Made by a program: the position numbers and the translations under genes. DNA of 19,158 nucleotides from assembly GCA_021817025.1 (NCBI GenBank), contig JAKAWF010000036.1, positions 1 through 19,158 on the forward strand. Reading direction: 5' to 3'. The stretch is from a bacterium (GTDB taxonomy: Bacteria; Chloroflexota; Dormibacteria; UBA8260; Bog-877). Position 1 is the stretch's first letter, and the number at the start of each line of letters is the position of its first letter. Of this stretch, positions 7,354-15,260 are shown piece by piece. The notes beneath the pieces are model-generated. The model was given only the letters and a program-made list of their open reading frames with translations, searched no databases and was not told the DNA's origin.

Positions 7354-8772
7354 CTACCCGGTGATTCTGGCCACCGCCCGCACCACCGCCTCCCGAACCG
7401 AAGCGCGGGCCCCGGCGTGGTCGCTGTAGACGCGCAACCAGACCGTGCGCAGCGGCAGCAGGCGGGCCATCAGCTCGGGTGCAGCCGCCTCTTCGACCTG
7501 TCTGGAGATGGGATCGTAGATCCGCAAGAGCTGGTCGTCGGAGGCAGGATTGTCGGGCCGTGGGTCGGTGCTGGCCAGGTCCACCTCGAGGCCGACGTCG
7601 TGCCAGAGGGCGGGAAGCTCAGCCCTTATCGCGGCCTCGATCCAGGCTGGGTCGCGAAGCCCCGGCTGGTCTCCGGGCAGGTTGAGCTCGTGAAAGGCCT
7701 CGAACACCAGCCGCCAGGGCAGCCTCCGCGAGGTGACGGCCTCCCAGTGCCGCCCCATCTCCCGCTCGCGCGAGGACGCCGGCCGGCGCTGCAGCCGGTC
7801 CACCTCGGCCATCAGCGACCAGTCGGTCAGGTGCAGGTACTCATCCAGATGCTGGATGGGATTGCCCGGGGGCAGGAGCCCCGCGCAGGTGGCCGCGAAG
7901 ACGGGCCGCAGGTGGAGGTCGATCCGGCGCACGGTGCGATGGAAGTAGACGTGGTTGTACATGTACAGCCGGGCGGAGAGGAACATCTCCAGCGCCGGCG
8001 CCCCGTGCTGATGGAGCACCAGGTTGCCGTCCTTGACGAACATGTAGTGGCGCAAGCGGGGCAGGTCCACCGGGCCCACCGCCACCCCGCACATGTAGGC
8101 GTCGCGGGGCACGTAGTCCATGTTGTCGGTGCTGACCGGCCCGCAGAGCACCGGCTTGAGGGCCGCCAGCCAGGCGGGCGGGGTGAAGTCAGCCAGCTCG
8201 GCAGGCGCCATCACGAAGGCCACCCAACGGGGATCGACCGCCTCGCCCGGCTCGAAGGCTCCACCGGGGCTCCGCCGCAGGGAGCTGATGAGGTCCGCCA
8301 GCGGACCCATCACCAGCTCCCGGCCGATGCTCTCGTGGTCGATCCCATAGGGGGCCAGCACCTGGGTGTCGAAGAAGTGTCCGAACGGCCCGTGCCCGAC
8401 ATCGTGGAGCAGGCCCGCGATCCGCATGGTCTCCACCACCAGCGGTTGCGACGGCAGCCGCGGGAAGCTCTCCCGCAGGCTGGAGTAGAGGTGGTCGGTG
8501 AAGAGCCCGGTCAGGTGCATCGCCCCCACCGCATGCTGGAAGCGCGAGTGCTCGGCGGTGTGGAACACCCACCAGGCCGACTGCAGCTGGTGGATGCGTC
8601 GCTGCCGCTGCAACCAGGGATGGTCCAGCAGCGCCTGTTCGGAGCTGGCCCCGTCGGGCAGCTGCTTGGTGATGCTGCAGTACTCGTAGAGGGGATCCGC
8701 CAGCAGGTTGACCGCCTCGAAGACGCGCTCCGGGCCTCCCCCGCCGGCGCTTACGTCAGCTGGTCCGGCCAC
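7354..8772 (-). CDS. HD-domain phosphohydrolase, COG1078 / SAMHD1-like
   Basis: At 472 residues this matches the bacterial HD phosphohydrolase family related to dNTP triphosphohydrolases and SAMHD1. The motifs appear in order: HSRFQHAVG (75-83), the HD pair in LLHDVGHGPFGH (121-132, H123 D124), and the later metal-site motif STDNMDYVPRDAYMCGV (214-230). These supply the expected metal ligands, so a metal-dependent phosphohydrolase is likely. The substrate (dNTP or another nucleotide) cannot be read from the sequence. The protein is cytosolic, with no helices or signal peptide. The start is GTG at 8772, two bases after the TGA of the ABC permease gene, with no clear Shine-Dalgarno, so translation is probably coupled. 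It is the last gene of an ATPase-permease-phosphohydrolase operon. Confidence 0.92.
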   Translation of the reverse strand: MAGPADVSAGGGGPERVFEAVNLLADPLYEYCSITKQLPDGASSEQALLDHPWLQRQRRIHQLQSAWWVFHTAEHSRFQHAVGAMHLTGLFTDHLYSSLRESFPRLPSQPLVVETMRIAGLLHDVGHGPFGHFFDTQVLAPYGIDHESIGRELVMGPLADLISSLRRSPGGAFEPGEAVDPRWVAFVMAPAELADFTPPAWLAALKPVLCGPVSTDNMDYVPRDAYMCGVAVGPVDLPRLRHYMFVKDGNLVLHQHGAPALEMFLSARLYMYNHVYFHRTVRRIDLHLRPVFAATCAGLLPPGNPIQHLDEYLHLTDWSLMAEVDRLQRRPASSREREMGRHWEAVTSRRLPWRLVFEAFHELNLPGDQPGLRDPAWIEAAIRAELPALWHDVGLEVDLASTDPRPDNPASDDQLLRIYDPISRQVEEAAAPELMARLLPLRTVWLRVYSDHAGARASVREAVVRAVARITG

Positions 8773-8774
8773 GG

Positions 8775-9647
8775 TCAGTCGGTCTTGGAGAACTGGTTCA
8801 TGGCCACCAGCAGCATGGCCACCGCCGCCAAGGCGATCATGGCCAGCTCCAGCCAGACCGGTAGCTGAAAGCTGCCCCAGCTGATCCCGGGATCAAGGGC
8901 ATGGCGCAGCCCCGGCGGCAGGTCGATCTGGCTGAAGACGGCCTTGCGGAAGGGATCCACCGCGTAGGACAGGGGATCGAGCTTGCTCAGGACGGCCAGC
9001 CAGGTGGGCAGGTCGTTGATTGGGAAGATGGCGCCGGACAGGAAGAACATCGGCAGCACGAAGAACTGGGTCACCATCTGGAATGACTCGACCTGCGAGA
9101 TCCGGGCCGCCAGCATCACCCCGAAGGCGGTCAGGGCGAAGGCGGTCAGCGCCATCTCGCCCAGCAGAGTCAGCACCATCACGACGCTGTAGGGCACCCC
9201 GACCGTCCCGGCCAGGGCCAGGATGATGGCGCCCTGGATGCTGGCCACCGTGGCCCCCCCCAGGCACTTGCCCAGCACCAGGGTCCAGCGGTGCACCGGC
9301 GCCACCAGCATCTCCCGGAGGAAACCGAACTCCCGATCCCAGACGATCGACATCGCCGAGAAGATGGAGGTGAAGAGGATCGTCATCCCCAGCACCCCGG
9401 GGAACATGAAGGTGCGGAAGTTGAAGTGGGCGGTCGCGCTGATCAAGGGGGAGAGGCCGGTGCCGAGGATGTAGAGGAAGAGGACGGGCTGGGCCAGGGA
9501 GGTCAGGATCCGCAGGCGGTTGCGGGAGAACCGGATCAGCTCTCGCTTCCAGACCACCCAGATCGCCCGCAGGTCGTCCGCCATCCCTTGGCCGGCCACT
9601 CTGACCGGGGCCACCCCGGGCATGGTGACCTGGTTCACGGCTGCCAA
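8775..9647 (-). CDS. ABC-2 type transporter permease (DrrB-like)
   Basis: This is the membrane subunit of an ABC exporter. The 290-residue protein begins with a cytosolic stretch containing VWKRELIRFSRNRLRI and has about six membrane helices. The conserved ABC-2 loop SIVWDREFGFLREMLVAPV lies near the middle, and FFVLPMFFLSGAIFPINDLP with LDPLSYAVDPFR comes later. These are typical of the daunorubicin-resistance DrrB / nodulation NodJ type permeases. It should pair with the ATPase encoded directly upstream, whose stop is one base away. The substrate is unknown: lipids, antibiotics or polymers are all exported by this family. The start is uncertain: TTG at 9647, GTG at 9638 and ATG at 9623 are all in frame, and none has a strong Shine-Dalgarno. 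Confidence 0.93.
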   Translation of the reverse strand: MAAVNQVTMPGVAPVRVAGQGMADDLRAIWVVWKRELIRFSRNRLRILTSLAQPVLFLYILGTGLSPLISATAHFNFRTFMFPGVLGMTILFTSIFSAMSIVWDREFGFLREMLVAPVHRWTLVLGKCLGGATVASIQGAIILALAGTVGVPYSVVMVLTLLGEMALTAFALTAFGVMLAARISQVESFQMVTQFFVLPMFFLSGAIFPINDLPTWLAVLSKLDPLSYAVDPFRKAVFSQIDLPPGLRHALDPGISWGSFQLPVWLELAMIALAAVAMLLVAMNQFSKTD

Positions 9648-9648
9648 A

Positions 9649-10755
9649 TCAACGGCCCCGCGCCCGCATCCAGGGGTTCTGGCGCAGCTTTTCCGACCCG
9701 GTCGCCTCCGCGTCCCTGATGGTGCGGCCGGTGTAGTTCATGAACACATCGTCCAGGGTGGGCCGGGCCACTCGAACCGACGAGATCGGCACCCCCAGCT
9801 CGGCGAACAGCCGCGGGACGAACTCCTCCCCGTTGGTCACGAAGAAGGCCACCGCCCCCTCGCTGATCTTGCCCTCGATGGCGAAGTGCCGCTGCAGGGA
9901 TGCGATGGTGGCGGGGTCGTCCTTGGTGCGGAGCTCCACCCGGTCCTGACCGACGCTGGCCTTGAGCGCCTCCGGGGTGTCGCTGGCGACCACCACCCCA
10001 TGGTCGATGATGGCGATGCGGTCACAGTATTCCGCCTCGTCCATGTAGTGGGTGGTGAGGAAGATGGTGACGTTCTCACGCTTCTTCAGCTCGGTGATGT
10101 AACCCCATATGTGGGAGCGGGTCTGGGGGTCGAGGCCCACCGTGGGCTCGTCCAAGAACAGCACCCGGGGCGAGTGCAACAGGCCTCGGGCGATCTCCAG
10201 GCGCCGTTTCATGCCCCCCGAGAAGGTGCGTACCAGACTGTCCCGGCGGTCCCAGAGCCCGACCATCTCCAGCACCTGCCGGAGGCGGTCGCGCACCTGC
10301 TGCTTGGGAACCCCGTAGAGCTCGGCGTGGAAACTCAGGTTCTCAGTGGCGGTCAGGTAGTCGTCGAGGGTGGTGTCCTGAAAGACCAGTCCGATGTGAC
10401 GGCGCACCTGGGCCTGCTCCCTGACCACGTCGAAGCCGGCGACTCGCGCCGTCCCGGAGCTGGGCTTGCTGATGGTGCAGAGCATGGAGATGGTGGTCGA
10501 CTTGCCGGCCCCGTTGGGACCGAGGAAGCCGAAGGTCTCACCCGCTGTGACCTGGAAGCTGACCCCGCGCACCGCCTCCACGTCCTTGTAGTTCTTGCGG
10601 AGGTCGTCGGCCAGCACCGCCACCTGGGTGCCCCGCGCCGTCGAGACTGTCTTCGGAGCGACGGCTGTCACAGGCTCAGCTTGCCACAGTCGAGGTGGCG
10701 GTCGCATTTGGATGCTTGGGCCCCGGCCCGCCGGGTCGGGCCCCGGCAAGCCCAT
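9649..10755 (-). CDS. ABC transporter ATPase (DrrA-like)
   Basis: This is the ATP-hydrolysing subunit of the exporter. Counted from the ATG at 10755, it has Walker A GPNGAGKST at 79-87, Q-loop Q126 in VFQDTTLDDYLTATENL, signature FSGGMKRR at 178-185, Walker B VLFLDEPTVGLDP at 198-210 and switch histidine H236 in TTHYMDEAEYCDR. The C-terminal region with a PTLDDVFMNYTGR ending is typical of DrrA-type exporters. All catalytic residues are present. The N-terminus is ambiguous: about 45 residues precede the first strand, and ATG 10755, ATG 10707 and GTG 10671 are all possible. Family members usually begin nearer the last two, and no start has a Shine-Dalgarno. It is the first gene of the operon with the permease and the HD phosphohydrolase. 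Confidence 0.95.
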   Translation of the reverse strand: MGLPGPDPAGRGPSIQMRPPPRLWQAEPVTAVAPKTVSTARGTQVAVLADDLRKNYKDVEAVRGVSFQVTAGETFGFLGPNGAGKSTTISMLCTISKPSSGTARVAGFDVVREQAQVRRHIGLVFQDTTLDDYLTATENLSFHAELYGVPKQQVRDRLRQVLEMVGLWDRRDSLVRTFSGGMKRRLEIARGLLHSPRVLFLDEPTVGLDPQTRSHIWGYITELKKRENVTIFLTTHYMDEAEYCDRIAIIDHGVVVASDTPEALKASVGQDRVELRTKDDPATIASLQRHFAIEGKISEGAVAFFVTNGEEFVPRLFAELGVPISSVRVARPTLDDVFMNYTGRTIRDAEATGSEKLRQNPWMRARGR

Positions 10756-10860
10756 CGGTGGAGTAGTCCCGCGCTGGGACGCGCTCGAGCTGCCCTTCTC
10801 CCCCCGGCGGGCCCAGCCGGCGTCGTCCGCTCGATCCCGCCCCGGAGCGGCGCCGCCCGG

Positions 10861-12468
10861 TCAGCCGTCCAGGGCGGAGAGCAGTCGGGTCCCGATCGGG
10901 CTGCCCCAGCCCGTGCACGCGTCCCAGCCGACCCGGGCCGCATAGGCGCCGTTGTCGCCCTGGACGATGTCGCGGGTCACCTCCTCGGCGGCGAGGGTCT
11001 GGTAGAGGAGGGGATTCAAGTAGCCCAGATGCCTGCCCAGCGCCCCGCTGCAGCGCGCGAGCAGGGCGGCCCACAGGGGCGCCACCGCGCTGGTCCCGCC
11101 GAAGACCGCCGGCAGACCGTCCACCAGCACCCGGTAGCCGGTCTGCGGGTCGGCGTCGCCGGCCACATCCGGCACTCCGCGGCCGCGCAGGTGACCGGGG
11201 TTGGCCGAGACCGGAACCCCCGCCCCCAACTGCCAACTGGGGAGAGCGAAGACCGCGCTCACCCCGCCCCCGGTGGCTCCCCCCTGGGGAAGGTCGTCCC
11301 AGACCACCTCGCTCGCGATCTCGAGCCCGCTGGTGAGCAGGCGGGTGCCTCCACAGGCGAGGGCGTGGGGGCTCGAGGCCGGAAAGTCGACATGGGCCAG
11401 CCCGTCCGTCAGACCGTCGGAGGAGCCGCTGTCCCCGGCGGCGACACAGACAGTGATGCCCACCAGGGCCGCATCCTGGAAGGCCTGATCGAAGGCGGTG
11501 ATGGTGGCGGCGGGCCAGTTGATCTCGGGGCCTCCCCAGCTGATCGAGATCGCCGTCGGCCGGTTGAGCTCGTCATGAATGGCAGCCGAGATGGCCTCCA
11601 GGAACCCCTGATCGGTGTTGGGGGCGAAGTAGGCCGCCAGCCGAACCCCGGGAGCCGCGCTGCCGGCCACCTCGATGTCGAGGGTCACCTCCCCATCCGG
11701 ACCGTCCGGATTGCCCGTGGGCAGGTTGGCCCCCCCCGCGACCGGTACCGTCACCACCACCGGCACGGGCAGGCCAAGCTGCCCGAAGTAGGTGTTGAGA
11801 TCGGATGGCCGAAAGCCCCCTCCGAGCTCGATCAGGCCGATGCACTCACCGGAGCCGGAGGAACCGGCCGGGAACTGGTAGGTAGCAGCCACCGCCGACG
11901 GCTCGTGGCTGAGCGGGGCCGCCGCGGCCAGCGGACCAGGGGGCAGCGGCAGGCGCCGGAAGTGGGGGCGCGCAATCGGCCGGGTGTCGAGCCCCAGGAC
12001 CGCCACCACCGGCTCCACCAGGGGGGCGGGGATCCGCGCCTGTCCCCGCATCACCCTGAAGCTGCCCTCTGGGAGGTCCTCCGCTCGAAGGCTGACGCCG
12101 AACTCCTGGGCCAGCCGTTGGGCGGGGCCCGAGAGGCGGACCAGACGCTGTCCCGGCCTCATCTCCAGCACCCGCAGGCCCGCGCCCCCCGCCCAGGTCT
12201 GGACAGCGGTCAGGTCGTCCGGGTGGGCGCCGCGCAGCTCGATCAGCTGAGCTCGGCTGAAGTGGCTGCGCGAGGACATGGCCAGTTGGCCAACCTCGGC
12301 GGCGGAAGGGCAGGAGGTGTCCGTTCGCGGCCGGAGCACCAGCGTGAACTCGGCGACCTGGTCCGAGGTCGGCCGCGCTCCGCGCCCCCGCTCCGGGGCA
12401 GCGCCTCCCAGAGCCACCGGACCAGGGGCTGGAGTCGCCCCCGGTGCCGGTGGCGGCGGATTGGACAT
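10861..12468 (-). CDS. Sedolisin-family serine-carboxyl peptidase (S53, kumamolisin-like)
   Basis: This is a 535-residue acid-type endopeptidase precursor. A Pro/Gly-rich N-terminus is followed by the S53 pro-domain (about 38-160, including EFTLVLRPR and FSRAQLIELRGAHPDD) and the catalytic domain (about 185-535). The catalytic set is complete: E260 and D264 in GEVTLDIEVAG, oxyanion D346 in AAGDSGSSDG, and nucleophile S460 in GGTSAVAPLWAAL. The C-terminal calcium site pattern (RDIVQGDNGAY ... GWDACTGWGSPIG) is also present. No obvious signal peptide is seen, although the pro-domain implies export. The frame stays open on the far side of the ATG, but that part lies antisense to the methyltransferase gene, so I place the start at ATG 12468. 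No Shine-Dalgarno precedes it. CATACT seven bases upstream fits a leaderless promoter. Confidence 0.94.
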   Translation of the reverse strand: MSNPPPPAPGATPAPGPVALGGAAPERGRGARPTSDQVAEFTLVLRPRTDTSCPSAAEVGQLAMSSRSHFSRAQLIELRGAHPDDLTAVQTWAGGAGLRVLEMRPGQRLVRLSGPAQRLAQEFGVSLRAEDLPEGSFRVMRGQARIPAPLVEPVVAVLGLDTRPIARPHFRRLPLPPGPLAAAAPLSHEPSAVAATYQFPAGSSGSGECIGLIELGGGFRPSDLNTYFGQLGLPVPVVVTVPVAGGANLPTGNPDGPDGEVTLDIEVAGSAAPGVRLAAYFAPNTDQGFLEAISAAIHDELNRPTAISISWGGPEINWPAATITAFDQAFQDAALVGITVCVAAGDSGSSDGLTDGLAHVDFPASSPHALACGGTRLLTSGLEIASEVVWDDLPQGGATGGGVSAVFALPSWQLGAGVPVSANPGHLRGRGVPDVAGDADPQTGYRVLVDGLPAVFGGTSAVAPLWAALLARCSGALGRHLGYLNPLLYQTLAAEEVTRDIVQGDNGAYAARVGWDACTGWGSPIGTRLLSALDG

Positions 12469-12528
12469 CGCTGAAAGTATGACCTGGCCAGGCTTGCCGC
12501 CCGACCCCGCGCACCCCGCCCGCCGACA
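12469..12528. promoter_or_regulatory. Divergent 60-base promoter region
   Basis: This 60-base stretch separates the divergent sedolisin (minus) and methyltransferase (plus) starts. On the minus strand CATACT (12476-12481) ends seven bases before the ATG, the spacing expected of a -10 element for a leaderless transcript. No good -35 is visible. Neither gene has a Shine-Dalgarno, so both messages may be leaderless. Confidence 0.45.
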
Positions 12529-13332
12529 ATGACCGTCGTGCGGAGCTTCGAGTCGCTGCTGGCGGAGGCCCAGGCCCACCCGGTGGTGGGCTGGGACTTC
12601 TCGTGGCTCGAGGGCAGACTGGAGGAGGAGGCGCTGCCCTGGGACTACACGAACATGGTGGCGGAGCTGAGCCGAAAGTCGCCAGACCTCCTCGATCTCG
12701 GCACGGGCGGCGGCGAGTGGCTGGCCGCCCTTCCCCACCGCCCCCCTCGAACGGCGGCCACCGAGGGCTGGCCCCCCAACCAGGCCGTGGCCAGGGAGCG
12801 GCTGCAACCCCTGGGCGTCGAGGTGATCGCCTATGAAGGTCCCTGGGACAACGTCGCCCAGCGCGAGCAGGAGCCGCCACTGCCGTTTCCGGACTCCTGC
12901 TTCCACCTCGTCAGCGACCGCCACGAGTCCTTCGTGGCCCGGGAGCTGGCCCGGGTGCTGGTGCCGGGCGGACGCTTCATCACCCAGCAGGTGGGCGGCT
13001 GGGAGGAGCTCACCGGTTTGTTGGGATCCCCACCAGTGGATCCGGCCGGCAGCCGCTGGCGGCTCGACATGGCTGTCTCCCAACTGGAGTCCGCCGGCTT
13101 GGAGATCCTCGACGCAGGCGAGGCACGCCCGATCACCAACTGTCGGGATGTCGGCGCTCTGGTCTGGTACCTGAGAGCGGTCCCGTGGGCGGTGCCGAAC
13201 TTCGAAGTTGGCCGCTATGAGGCTCGGCTGCGAGAGCTGCACCACCAATCCCAGAACCGGGTGATCAAATTCGGCGAAGAGCGCTTCTGGGTGCTGGCGG
13301 CGCGCTCGGAGGCAACGGATCGGAACCCCTGA
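12529..13332 (+). CDS. Class I SAM-dependent methyltransferase
   Basis: This 267-residue protein has a clear SAM-binding glycine loop, DLLDLGTGGGEW at about 53-64. A later strand, RVLVPGGRFITQQVGG (about 141-156), is typical of post-motif III in class I methyltransferases. A predicted substrate half follows (LDMAVSQLESAGLEILDAGEA and ALVWYLRAVPW). The acceptor cannot be told from the sequence: this style of enzyme is often annotated only as methyltransferase domain 11 or 25. It is cytosolic. The ATG at 12529 is the first start and has no Shine-Dalgarno. Divergent transcription from the sedolisin gene over 60 bases may mean shared regulation. Confidence 0.88.
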   Translation: MTVVRSFESLLAEAQAHPVVGWDFSWLEGRLEEEALPWDYTNMVAELSRKSPDLLDLGTGGGEWLAALPHRPPRTAATEGWPPNQAVARERLQPLGVEVIAYEGPWDNVAQREQEPPLPFPDSCFHLVSDRHESFVARELARVLVPGGRFITQQVGGWEELTGLLGSPPVDPAGSRWRLDMAVSQLESAGLEILDAGEARPITNCRDVGALVWYLRAVPWAVPNFEVGRYEARLRELHHQSQNRVIKFGEERFWVLAARSEATDRNP

Positions 13333-13768
13333 TCGGACCCGTGGCTCGGACTCTGGTCACGTTTCCGTGGATCGGTTGAGGGGCTGGGCACCTTATCAAG
13401 AGTGCTGTCCGAAGCTGGGGGGGTAGCCAGGCCGCTGTCCAGGGAGCGGCGGTGATGAGGATGGCCCGGGAAGCGCGCCGACGGAAGAAGTGGCGGGCCA
13501 GATGGAGGCGTCCCGCCACGGTCGGGGGGAGTTGTCCAGCCCAGCCTCGGGCGCACCCAAATGCGTTCCACAGGGCTCTGGGGGGAACACCACGCGGGAT
13601 GATCGGAGGCTCAGATCGCCCCGACCTCGCTCGGCGCCGCCAGGTGCTCTCAACCCCACCCTGCCGCCCCTCACTACCGCACCGAAAGTGCTCTGGGACC
13701 AGACGCTCCGCCTCTGCCGAGTAGGCGGAACCGCCGTCGCCGCTCGGTCTTGTCGGCAAGACTCATGG
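13333..13768. other. 436-base gap with no recognisable feature
   Basis: Between the convergent stops of the methyltransferase and the four-helix membrane protein I see no gene, RNA or repeat that I can support. The open frames here have no motifs. Confidence 0.45.
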
Positions 13769-14266
13769 TCAGGCATCTCTCGTGCCGGCAGCTCTGAACG
13801 CCTCTCTCGTCTGCGGGGCGAGTAGCAAGCCGTACCCCACCACCACGGCCGCAGCCACGAACACCGAGCTCTGGACCGGTGTGTGGACAACATTCGACAA
13901 AGACATGATGGCGAGGGCGACGAACAGCCAGCCCGTCGCCAGCCGGACGATGTTGTGATAGCCACCCCCCAGCAATACCGCGCTCCAGATCATCAAGCCA
14001 CTGGCTCCCAACATGAGTGAACCCAGGACCAGCAGCCACAGCGCTCCGCGCCATGGTGGACTGGAGGCGACACCCAGAATGAAACCGCTCCCCATGGCGA
14101 TCGAGGCAGCGATGACAGTCAGCCCAGCCGCAATGAATACCAAGATTCTCGCTCCCGTATACCATCGGCTGGGGGATCGGAACTTCCCAGGAACGCGGGG
14201 AGAACCCTGGTGATCGGGCTGGTCGGACACCGGAGTGACACCACCAAGACCCCCCCTGGTCCGCAA
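13769..14266 (-). CDS. Small four-helix membrane protein, unknown function
   Basis: I do not recognise the family. The 165-residue frame has four clean hydrophobic helices, at about 40-60 (ILVFIAAGLTVIAASIAMG), 74-99, 106-128 and 132-150. A polar N-terminal tail of about 35 residues precedes them and a short charged tail (PQTREAFRAAGTRDA) follows. The regular helix spacing and hydrophobic codon choice argue for a real gene among the otherwise uncoding DNA on both sides. The start is uncertain: TTG at 14266 is the longest, while GTG at 14230 has GGTGGT nine bases upstream and may be the real one. It has no same-strand neighbour close by, so it is probably expressed alone. Confidence 0.65.
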   Translation of the reverse strand: MRTRGGLGGVTPVSDQPDHQGSPRVPGKFRSPSRWYTGARILVFIAAGLTVIAASIAMGSGFILGVASSPPWRGALWLLVLGSLMLGASGLMIWSAVLLGGGYHNIVRLATGWLFVALAIMSLSNVVHTPVQSSVFVAAAVVVGYGLLLAPQTREAFRAAGTRDA

Positions 14267-15260
14267 GCGGTCATGCCGCTCGCGCGCGAGGGGGAATTCT
14301 TCCGCAATCTCAGGCCTTGATCACCGGGCTTCCGTCTTCCCTGGCAACCGAGCAGGCACGCTGCGGCCGGGCCCCGACGCCCCCGACATGGGCCAGGTCG
14401 AGGGGCGCTCTGTCCACCCCTGGCTTGGATGCTCATGTACTGCTGCTGCCAGGGTCCGCAAGCCATCTGCGCAGGCCGGCCAAGGGATGCGAACAATTGA
14501 GGCTGGTGTTGCTAATCTGCCGTCGGCGTGCGCCAGCATTGTCGGAGCAGCGGATTCCATGGGCCCGCGGGCCCGCCGCTGCCGCCGGCGCCCCGTGACA
14601 AGCGGCCGCACACCATCACCGCCTACCGCCAGAGCAGCCTCGCCACCCGGTTCGCTGCCGGCTGAGCAATGGCCGACTCGAGGGTCGCTGCTCTGGGATT
14701 CGGCTCCCCACCGGCCCCTCCCTCGCGGCTCATGAACCCACGAGAACAGCGGGAGACCGGCATTTCGCAGCCATCGCGTAAGGGGACAGGGGCAGGGCAG
14801 CAACGCTCAGCACCATCGAGAATCTGATGTTGTCGGCGCACCCACTGACACTCCTCGAGGACCATCCTGGCGGCCCGGGTGGCGACACCTCCGGGCGAGG
14901 CCCCGCCGCTCGTCGGCGCGTCGCGGACGCCCCCGCGCGAAGGGTGCTGGCCATTGTGATCCGGCTTCTGAGGGGCGCGCTGGTCTCCAGCCGGCACAGG
15001 TGCAGGGCGACCGTGCGCGCCGAGCCGTGGGAGACGATCGGGGCCGGCCCGAGAACGCTCCAAGCCGGCGCCACGTCGGACCGCACGCCTGTGGCCCCGG
15101 AGCAATGGACGGCATCTGAGCCACGACGGTGCCCAGCCACGGCATCATGCTGGGGCGAGTTCACAAGAGCTGGCGAAACGGTGCGAAAGCACGCTGAGCG
15201 CGGCCGGGGCCGGACAGCTCCTGTCGTCAATGCGATTTCACCGGAGTCACCCCAAGGCGG
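14267..15260. other. About 1 kb with no convincing gene
   Basis: All six frames are Arg/Pro/Ala-rich without motifs, helices or a ribosome site. A 14-base perfect GC palindrome (GGGCCCGCGGGCCC) lies at 14561-14574, which is not surprising in such GC-rich DNA. The right end must contain the promoter of the CHAP protein gene, but I see no clear -10/-35 pair. It may be decayed coding sequence. Confidence 0.4.

Noticed and set aside
7231..8868. 545-codon plus-strand open frame
   Set aside because: It is antisense to the HD phosphohydrolase, with no motifs.
9520..12474. 984-codon plus-strand open frame
   Set aside because: It is antisense to the permease, ATPase and sedolisin genes, which have complete motifs. 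Its own translation is Arg/Gly/His-rich with no family signature. Long antisense frames are normal in DNA this GC-rich.
12469..13248. N-terminal extension of the sedolisin frame to 13248
   Set aside because: It lies antisense to the methyltransferase gene, and the extension has no S53-like sequence. The ATG at 12468 gives a normal pro-domain.
14561..14574. Perfect 14-base palindrome GGGCCCGCGGGCCC
   Set aside because: It is pure G/C in GC-rich DNA with no gene context and no second copy, so chance is the simplest explanation.
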